DNA from: Ceratotherium simum simum
Lineage: Eukaryota > Chordata > Mammalia > Perissodactyla > Rhinocerotidae
Reading direction: 5' to 3'
Length of the DNA: 64,000 nucleotides
Assembly (NCBI RefSeq): GCF_000283155.1
Contig: NW_004454178.1
Span: 25,910,501-25,974,500 of the forward strand
Shown here: in pieces, positions 56,400-64,000 of the stretch
Layout of the letters: every line of letters begins with the position of its first letter
Numbering within the stretch: position 1 is the stretch's first letter
Notes under the pieces: model-generated
The model's database searches: none
What the model was told of the DNA's origin: nothing
Seen by the model: the letters and a program-made list of their open reading frames with translations, nothing else
Translations under genes and position numbers: made by a program

Positions 56400-57000
56400 A
56401 GATAAACTTTTGAAACATTATCACAAAATTCAGTTAAAAATAAAAAAAATTATGAGAGAAAATGATAGACAAAGAGGATAGAGAAAAAAGATCCAACCCA
56501 TGATATAAAAAAAGAGAAGACGGAAAGCAAGTCAAAGTTATAATCGAAGAAAACTTTTCTGAGCTGTTTGAAAATTCCTGAGTATGCAAGTCGGGAGGAT
56601 TCATCAACTCATTACTCAGAATGCTGTTCACATTTGAGTCAACATTTTGAAGAAAAGAGAAAGAAAGAGAGCCGAAGAGTAGATGACAGAAAAGTGAACG
56701 TGAAACTTAGAATTGATCACACCGTGTTTCTAGATAGGAGGACTAAATATCATAAAAATATAAATTCCTCCTAAATTAATTCAAATTCAGATTCCTGCAG
56801 GATTTCTCTAACTTCACAAAAATAGGTGCATGTGGGAGACGTCGTGTGAAAACAGCTTCCATAAATAAGGGAAAGGAAGGAAAATAATGGGAAGAGAAGG
56901 GAGACGATGAGCCCTGCCAGATATTACAGCAATTTCAATCCACAATAATGAAATGGATTTCCGGTCATTACAAAGGACCCAGCAGTCATGAGATTTATCT
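56400..57000 (+). repeat. Old L1 or HAL1-type fragment (tentative)
   Basis: A-rich text with 'gatagacaaagaggataga', 'gaagaaaagagaaagaaaga' and 'cttccataaataagggaaagg' resembles ORF1-to-ORF2 junction parts of very old L1 or HAL1 elements in sense. The match is weak. Confidence 0.45.
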
Positions 57001-57539
57001 GTGCCTGCTCCAAACACTTAGAACTGCTGATTTAAACTTAAAATATTGAGCCAAGATAAGAAGCAAGAAAGGCAAATCTCCAGTTCCCAGAAATAAAGAG
57101 GAAAATCCTAGCAAATGCAGTGAGCAGAAGGGACAACTGCAGTGGGGGCTGGAGTTTTCACAGCAGTGGAGACTACAAGGGACCATGATCACGTAGAATC
57201 TGGAATTGCTCTTCTTACTTGAGTCTAGGAGATGAGCAGAGGGAAAGTTTTCCTCCACGCATGAACAGAGAGCAGAGAAATCTCTGTGCTCTGGTCCCAG
57301 GTCACGCCTGGAAGAAAAATTCCTTAACATAGCTGTGAAATGAGAAGGAACTCACCCTGTACTGTGTACAAGTGGGACGCCCCAACGCCCACTTCAGCTC
57401 TTGGGGGTGGAAATACTGTGCAGAACAACAAGCTCACAGCCCGGAATTCACTCTGGGTAAGGCCAGTGTTCACTGAGATGGATCACAGAACCCACTCCCC
57501 TACAGGAGAATTCTCACCCAGAGAACTAGAGTTAATGGA
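57001..57539. other. Unassigned sequence
   Basis: Lies between two old L1-like pieces and may be a highly decayed part of the same element. No gene. Confidence 0.4.
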
Positions 57540-58230
57540 ATAATCCGAATGACACTCTAAACAAAAATACTTTAAATATTCAAAGAGCCAAAGTAAGAGA
57601 AAGAATCCTTAAAACAAGAATAGGCAATTATGAAACAAAAATAAGCAAATTTGAAAAATAATCAAGTAGAAACCCTAGGTTAGTGAATTTTTTTTAAAGC
57701 TTCAATTATAGACGTGATGTAGCTGAAGAGAGAAATAGTCAACCGGAAAAAAGTCTGAAACCTCATCAGCATGAAGCACAGAGAGATGAAGAAAAATAAG
57801 TGGAAATACAAAGAGAAATAAGAGACGTGGAGAATAAAACAAGAAGCTTACATATCCACTTAATAGGAGTTCTGGAAAGAGAATGGTGAGACTTGGGAAT
57901 AGGCCATGTTTGTAGAGATAATGCCTGAAATTTTTCCAGAATTGAAGGAAGGCATGAGTGCTATGATTTAAAAATACCCTCAAGTCCTGGACAGGATAAA
58001 TAAAAACAAATTCACATGAAGACAGAGCATAGCAAACTGCCAAATACCAAGGATAAGGAAAAAAATCTTAAAAGCTTCCAGGGATAAGAAGGCAGGCACA
58101 CAATGAAGGAGTAACAGAGAGGCAGGTGTGTGAATCTCATTGGTAGACCAGACGTCAGAACACAGCAAGCTACTATCAATAACATTGGTCAATACTGATT
58201 GAGGATAGACAGACTAAATGGACAGAATGG
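57540..58230 (+). mobile_element. Old L1 (ORF1 region), plus strand
   Basis: 'gctgaagagagaaatagtc', 'catgaagcacagagagatgaag', 'aggagttctggaaagagaatgg' and 'cctggacaggataaataaaaac' (in pieces) follow the ORF1-side text of L1M elements in sense, as also at 16.0-16.4 kb. Confidence 0.7.
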
Positions 58231-58269
58231 ATAACCCAGAAAGAGAAAAGAGAAGTGTGGATTTGACAA

Positions 58270-59095
58270 AGGAGGCATCACAAAGCAGCGAAGACTGGGA
58301 GAATTCGTCAATAAATGGTGTTCCTATAATTAGTTAGCTATTTGGAAAAACACACAGTATATCTGCCTCATACAGTCACCACCGTTAAGATTAAAGTGTT
58401 AATTTTAAACATAATTTTATAAAATGTGGTATGAGTGCATTAAAAGTGTGTTTAACATTGCTGATGGTCAAAGAAATGCAGATCAGAGTAATAAGTTATC
58501 ATAAGCAGAGATTTTTTCAAATGTTAATGTCCAGTGCTTGGTGGGGTGGGGAGTGTCTAGGTGATTCTCCTAGATTCTGGCAGGAGTGGGGTTACAAACC
58601 GAGAGAACACATTTGGAAAGTGATTTGGAAGTATGCATCAAAAACGATCACATGTCCATTGTCTTTGACCCAGTAATGCCACGCTGAATCTACTTTAAAT
58701 AATCAAAAACGGAGACAGTGATTTACGCATGAAGATGTTCATGACTACCTCATTTATAGTAATGAAATCTGAAAATAACTGTGATGTCCATCATCAGGGA
58801 TATGTCTTCAAATAAATAATGGAAAAATAAGAGATGAAATATTATACAATCAGTGTAAACTGTTTCCCAAGAGTTTTTACGAACAGAAAACGGACGTGGG
58901 ACGCTGTTAAGCACAAAAAAGCAAGTGATAAAAAACGAACACTACGCTCTTTTAATGAGCACACAGCTGCACAATATTCTTGGTGGTAGTCGCTCAGTGG
59001 TAAATTATGGAAGACTTCTATTCTCCTCTTCATGCTTTTCTGTGTTTTCCATCATAAGTGTGACTGCTTTATAAGCACAACAAAATAATGAATGT
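58270..59095 (+). mobile_element. Old L1 (L1ME type) 3' end, plus strand
   Basis: 'gatggtcaaagaaatgcagatcag', 'acccagtaatgccacgctg', 'catgaagatgttcatgactacc' and a 3' end with 'tgtgttttccatcataagtg' (in pieces) are L1ME 3' text in sense. Together with 57540-58230 it may be one deleted element. Confidence 0.7.
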
Positions 59096-61960
59096 TAAAA
59101 AATATTAAAGCCCTTGATAGAAAAAGAATCCTTTGATTTGAAGTTGCTCTGTGGTTTCAAGAATGGCAGGAAGTGTTGTCCCAGGTTCCTGTGTTGCTGG
59201 GTGTCAGAAACTTTTCTCTGGGGAGAAAGGATGCCATGTGGAGCAGTTGTGAGTGAGTGAGTTTGAGGACAGTCTTTGTTCTGGGACAAGCCATTTAGTG
59301 AGAAGGTTCTAGAATGTTAAGTGCCCTTATTCCTTAGCTCTCTGCCCTTGAGCTATACTGCCTGTCACCTTCTCTCCTTTCCACGGAGGACTCAGCCTCA
59401 ACTCAAAGAATTGAGGCTGCCAAGCGGGAGACCAATTAGTACAAAGTAAATATTTCTCCACCGGGAAAATGGATGGAGGCCACCAGAGCACTCCTCTGAA
59501 GGCAGAAAACACCGGGTTCCGTACACCCTGGGCCAGCCACAACCAGAGATGAAAGAGACAAGAGAATGTCCCACAACCTCCTGGGCCGGGGCCGGCGGGG
59601 CAATTAGACCTCAGCATTTATTTATGGAGCTAATTTTTCGTGTATTGCTCCCATTTCCGTCTGCAGATAAAAAGCAGAGATAATCGGCTTGGCGCTCGAA
59701 GTGGATGCTTCAGGAGCCCCGTGTGGGGAGGGCTGTAAGCAGGAGGGTTCTGTAGTGCCTGGTTCTGAATCAGGGTCAAGGAATTCCAGTTCCCCACGGG
59801 CTGCAGTAGCTCCCTTCTCGCCACTGTGTCTTGCTCCATCCGATCTGTGGAGGGGGTATTTATAGGATTTCCACCATTTATGGGAGGCTCTTCCAAAAGG
59901 AAAAATAAGGCAGAAGTGATGTATTTTCCTACTAAAAGCTTATGGCTGCATCATTTTCTCTCATTACCCTCAATACATCTCCACTGCAGCATCAAAGCCC
60001 TCCTCAACCTTTGCCCCACCACATTTTGATTCACCAGCTATTTTCCTGAATTTGATCTCAGAGATTATTAATAATTAATAATGGGAAACCTACTGTCCCA
60101 ACTGCTAGCAATCTCTCCAGCAAATATGAGTTTCTTCAGGAGTGTTCTTCAGGCTTTCCATCGTATCCCTGCACAGAACAGACAGGCTTCCAGATCACGT
60201 TTGGGGACAATGGGGAGTTTAAAAATTTATAGCGATTTGCTCTCACAAAATTTCTTCATCTGTCTTTGGACCTGCCGTTAGTAGCCTTAGGGTAGAAATT
60301 AAAAATAAAATAAAACCTCATACCTTAAAAACCAGTGGGGTGGTAGCTGATGAAACAAGTAATTGTAAAATTAAAGTATTTTTGAGCTAATTGAAAAGAG
60401 AATGGTCTGTTTCTTCCCCCTCAGAAATTACTACTGCCTCTTTAAACCTGAAATTAAAATACCAGAGAGAGAAAAAGGTTACTAATGTGTTTTGAGATTT
60501 AAAGTTAACTTTGTTATTTTAAGAATCTAGAAGTGCTTTTCCTGCTCAGACAATCATCTATCAGCATCCTCTAGAAGTTTTTGAAAGTCTCTTCATACCA
60601 ATTGTACTGCCATTTTCAGTTAAAACATATTTAGAGAAACGTGAAATGATTAGTTAATTCAAACATACTCTATTAATCAGTGCCACGGAGAGGACTTTAA
60701 TACTGATGAAAACATGCCTTGTGGGATAAACAGACACATTCTCTGCTGCATCTCTCAGGGCGTGGGATCAGATCCAATAACTTGAGAAAATAAATATGAC
60801 AATTCTCCTACAAACCTTAAAAGTTAGTGTTAGTTCTGTTACATTGAAAAATAAAATAAAAGAGGCTTCAAACATATAGTAGCCTTGCTTTTTAAAATAG
60901 GCATGAAAAATCCAAAAGTCCAAAAGAATGAACAAGGAAGGAGTGCAAGCCAGTGAATATTTAGTTTCAGTTTTCAGGGGGATGAATCAATTAGTTTAGG
61001 TGTTTGAAAAGGATAACCTGGCCTTGTATTGGTGCATTTTCACTCCCAAGCCAAATAAACCACGTATACAGGAGAGATTCTTTATCTTTTACTTTTTCCC
61101 AATTTGTCTTCCAAAATGCACATGGACGTCTAGCTCATTTTCTGTACTTTTAGCTGTGTCTCTGAACAGTTGCTTATCATTTTGTAGTGGTTATTGTTAT
61201 AAGCAGAATCTTATCTAAAAAATGATGAAGGAACTGGAAGAAAGGGCTACTTGAAAATTTAGGCTTGAATGTTCTGTAAAGAGGAGTCTCTGCTGAAAGC
61301 AATCCCTCTCTGGTTCTCTATTGTCTAGGGGAGGAGGAACTACCTTTGAGTATCTGTTACCTGTCTTGGGAGGCACAGGTGTGTGGGTGGGCGTGGCCTA
61401 TCTAAGCTCTGCCCACTCTTGTGGATGTGATTCCGCAGACCTGCAGAGTTTGGTGTTGACTCTTTGAACCCACCTGAGGGGTCCGAGACTGCAGGCTTTC
61501 CTGGAGCGGCCGGGCAGGGTCAAGCAAGCCGCTGGGTGGTGGAGGGAGCTGCTGACATCAGCGGGGCCTGGCATCTTGACTTGCCCAGGGCTGCAGCCCT
61601 GAACTCTTTTCTGAGCCCAGGACAGAAAGACAACCTGGGAGATGCCAACTTTAACAAACTTATATATGACACTCGTTCTGAGTTAACACTTTGTTGGCAT
61701 ATAAGACCTCTCCATCCCACTCCCACACCCCAATAAAAAATTTCCAAAAATCTAAGTCCAAAGCACTTATACCAATGGAAGAGCCAAGTGCCCACGATGT
61801 AAGATAAGGGAGGATGCCAGCCTCTGGGTGGGAGCGCCACATCAATTTCATGGCCCTGGCTCCTCGCTCCCTCCCCCCCTCCAAACTTCAGCCACTGATG
61901 GGGAGAAGACAGGGTGGTGAAGCCTGCAGGGCTGCTCTCTGTGCTGTGCATGCTCTTGGT
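59096..61960. other. 2.9-kb repeat-poor stretch with candidate conserved elements
   Basis: No transposon is recognised. 59590-59900 ('ggcaattagacctcagc', 'tatttatggagctaattttt', 'gggggtatttataggattt') and 60050-60700 are non-repetitive, AT-balanced and motif-rich, in the style of conserved non-coding DNA. 61340-61730 is GC-richer with an unremarkable 90-codon frame. Function is inference. Confidence 0.4.
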
Positions 61961-61964
61961 TGGG

Positions 61965-62275
61965 CTGCATTCTAAGCTGGAGTTCAGAGTCCTCTTTTCA
62001 GCTCATTCAAGTCATTGGCAGAATTCAGTTCCTTGCAGTTGTAGGACTGATGTCCTCAGCTCCTAGAGGCAGCAGTTCACAAGATGGTTGTTTGCGTCTT
62101 CAAGGTCAGCAGGAGAATCTCTTTGACCTCTGGACCATCTTTTACAGGGCTCACCTGATTAGGTCAGGCCCATCCAGGATAATCTCCCTTTTGACAGGCC
62201 CCACTCATTCTCAGGGGGAGGGGATCTCACAAGCGTGGGTACCAGGGGTTGGGACTCATGGAAGCCATACTGGAG
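61965..62275 (-). repeat. LTR-like repeat (tentative), minus strand
   Basis: 'cagttccttgcagttgtagga', 'ggataatctcccttttgac' and 'cattctcagggggaggggat' (in pieces) follow a common mammalian LTR-type repeat in reverse. The subfamily is not assigned. Confidence 0.5.
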
Positions 62276-62399
62276 CTCTCTCTATCACATTTTCCTGTCT
62301 CCACATGGTCTTTCCAGTATGGCAGTTTCAGAGTAGCTACATTCTTACTTGGTGGCTCAGGGCTCCAAAGTACCACGGTCCATATTTCTGTCTCTCAAT

Positions 62400-63165
62400 G
62401 GTTCTTTCTTCCTTCCTGATGCTCTAAGAGTCTTTCACTCTCTTTCTGTTTAGAGAATGTCCTTAGCCTTTCCTTTAGAGTAAGTTTGTTGGCAATAATT
62501 TCCCTCAGTTTTCCTTCATCTGAGCACATGTTTGTTTTGCCTTCATACCTAAAGCATAATTTTGCCAGATATGGAATTTGGGGTTGACAGTTCTTTTATT
62601 TCAGCACTTGAAAAATGTTGTGCCACTTCTTTCTGGCTTCCATGATTTCTGTCGAGATACCTACTATCATTCAAAGTGTCTTTCCCCTAGGTAAGGTGTC
62701 ATTTCTCCCTCATGATTTCAAGATTTTTACTTTGTCTTTAGTTTTCTGAAGTTTGGTCATGATGTGGGCCTGGGATTCTTTCAGTGTTTCCTGTTTGGGG
62801 TTTGCTCAGCTTCTCAAATCTGTAGGTTTATGTCTTTTGCCAAATTTGGGAAATTTTCGGCCATTATTTCTTTGAATAATTTTCAGTCTCTCCTCTTTTC
62901 TTTCCTCCTGGGAGTTCAATGACATGAATATTAGATCTTTTGTTATAATCCCACAGGTTCCTAAGGCTCTGTTGTTGGTTTTTTTTGCAGTCTATTTTCT
63001 CTCCATTGTTCAGATTGGATCATTTCTATTGTTCTGTCTTCAAGTTCACTGATTCTTTCTTCTGCACTCTCCATTGTGCTGTTGAGTCCATCCACTGAAT
63101 TTTTGATTTTAGTATTTCAGTTATCGTATTTTTCAAGCATCAATTGACTTGGATGATGTCTTTAT
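62400..63165 (-). mobile_element. Old L1, 5'/internal part, minus strand
   Basis: 'ggttgacagttcttttatttcagcac' (in pieces), 'ggccattatttctttgaat', 'cttttctttcctcctgggag', 'cccacaggttcctaaggctctg' and 'tgttctgtcttcaagttcac' are reversed L1M-class text of the same region as at 40.3-40.8 kb. Confidence 0.8.
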
Positions 63166-63176
63166 TTTAAATAGAT

Positions 63177-63399
63177 TACATATGACTTTTTGTTTCTTTT
63201 GGTGAGGAAGATTGTACCTGAGCCAACATCTGTGCCAATCTGCCTCTATTTTTTGTATGTGGGATGCTGCCACAGCATGGCTTGACAAGCGGTGCATGGA
63301 TCCATGCCTGGGATCTGAACCCGCGAACCCTGGGCCACTGAAGTGGAGTGTGCAAACTTAATCACTACACCACTGGGCTGGCCCCTACATATGACGTTT
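63177..63399 (-). mobile_element. ERE-type SINE (left of a stacked pair), minus strand
   Basis: The body 63191-63385 is reversed ERE with the 'gaggaagatt' tail module on the left, an inverted B box 'gggatctgaaccc' and 'gggctggcccc' at the right end. tacatatgactttt (63177-63190) precedes it and tacatatgacgttt (63386-63399) follows it. Confidence 0.95.
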
Positions 63400-63654
63400 T
63401 TTGTGTGTGTGTGTGAGGAAGATCAGCCCTGAGCTAACATCCAAAGCTGATCCTCCTCTTTTTTGAGAAGGAAGATTGGCCCTGAGCTAACATCCATGCC
63501 CACATTCCTCTACTTTATATGGGACACTGCCACAGCATGGCGTGATAGGTGGTGCGTCAGTGCGCCCCCGGGATCCAAACCCATGAACCCCGGGCCATCG
63601 AAGCCGAGCACTTACCTGCTTGTGCCACTGGGCTAGCCCCTACATATGACTTTT
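63386..63654 (-). mobile_element. ERE-type SINE (right of a stacked pair), minus strand
   Basis: The body 63400-63640 is a second reversed ERE with a GT-rich tail (63403-63416), two 'gaagat...ccctgagctaacatcc' tail modules, an inverted B box 'gggatccaaaccc' and 'gggctagcccc'. It is bounded by tacatatgacgttt (63386-63399) and tacatatgactttt (63641-63654). Confidence 0.95.
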
Positions 63655-64000
63655 AAACTGGTGTTTCTCTCAGCATATCATTCTATCTCACATTACGAAC
63701 CTCACGTAAGGCAGAAATTCCTTTTAGTGATCACTGTGCACTTTCAAAGCCACAAAATCAAACCTCCGGAAATACTGTAAATTCAGAATGGGTCAGCTCC
63801 ACTCTATAGAGATGGGGGTACCAGTATCCAGAGCTTACTTGATTCATGACACCCACCCAGGAAGCTTTTAGGGGTTCTGATAGAAGACACAAGTGTTCCC
63901 TCTGCACAGCTTAGTGACGAGATTGCATTATGGTGATGAGATCAGGCCGGAGGCCTTCCTCCCTACTGCTAGAGTTGGTCCTAATCTAAAGATCCTAAAA
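63655..64000. other. Unassigned sequence at right edge
   Basis: No repeat, exon or motif cluster is recognised in the last 346 bases. Confidence 0.5.

Overview
The window looks like non-coding nuclear DNA from a perissodactyl, most likely an equid. The main evidence is six tRNA-derived SINEs of the equine ERE type, carrying the GGGCTGGCCC-like head, an internal Pol III B box and an AAGATTGGC / CA-rich tail. They sit among ordinary mammalian repeats: L1, L2, MIR, MaLR/ERVL and ERV LTRs, and one cut-and-paste DNA transposon copy. I found no protein-coding exon, tRNA, rRNA or small-RNA gene that I can support. Every long open frame lies in repeat sequence, in a GC-rich low-stop stretch, or on both strands at once, so I read them as chance. 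The only recognisable protein remnant is a broken L1 reverse-transcriptase piece near 3.2-3.5 kb. Calls of repeat class rest on my recognition of consensus patterns; edges are approximate unless target-site duplications are quoted.

Layout. 0-7 kb is mostly L1 on the minus strand (about 4 kb, interrupted by a TA-flanked DNA transposon), one ERE SINE and a plus-strand L1 3' end. 7-15 kb is older: L2, MIR and LTR-like pieces around unassigned sequence, with a 155-bp alternating purine-pyrimidine tract at 13.2 kb. 15-25 kb holds an L1 cut by an ERE SINE, an ERVL LTR, a solo ERV1-type LTR, L2 and MIR pieces. 25-26 kb holds a CpG-rich solo gammaretrovirus-type LTR with an intact 4-bp duplication. 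26-28 kb is quiet. 28-32 kb contains L2, an unusual palindromic repeat block (29226-29556), a cleanly inserted L1 with 14-bp duplications and another L1 3' end. 32-39 kb is L2, an MLT1-type LTR, MIR and low-repeat sequence. 39.5-41.9 kb is an old L1 with a younger L1 inside it.

44.9-50.2 kb is the most striking ordinary-looking stretch: about 5.3 kb in which I see no transposon at all, with motif-dense sequence that resembles developmental conserved non-coding DNA, including an inverted TEAD-type site and an RFX-type X-box 23 bp apart. 50-59 kb is L1, MIR, a (CA)24 tract and an ERE SINE. 59-62 kb is again repeat-poor. 62-64 kb ends in an L1 and two ERE SINEs stacked at one target site.

How it works together: I see no genes acting together. 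The best reading is a gene desert or large intron, with several candidate cis-regulatory islands between layers of transposon insertion. The most novel signals are the palindromic block at 29.2-29.6 kb, the young solo LTR at 25.0-25.6 kb, the stacked SINEs at 63.2-63.7 kb and the transposon-free 45-50 kb segment.
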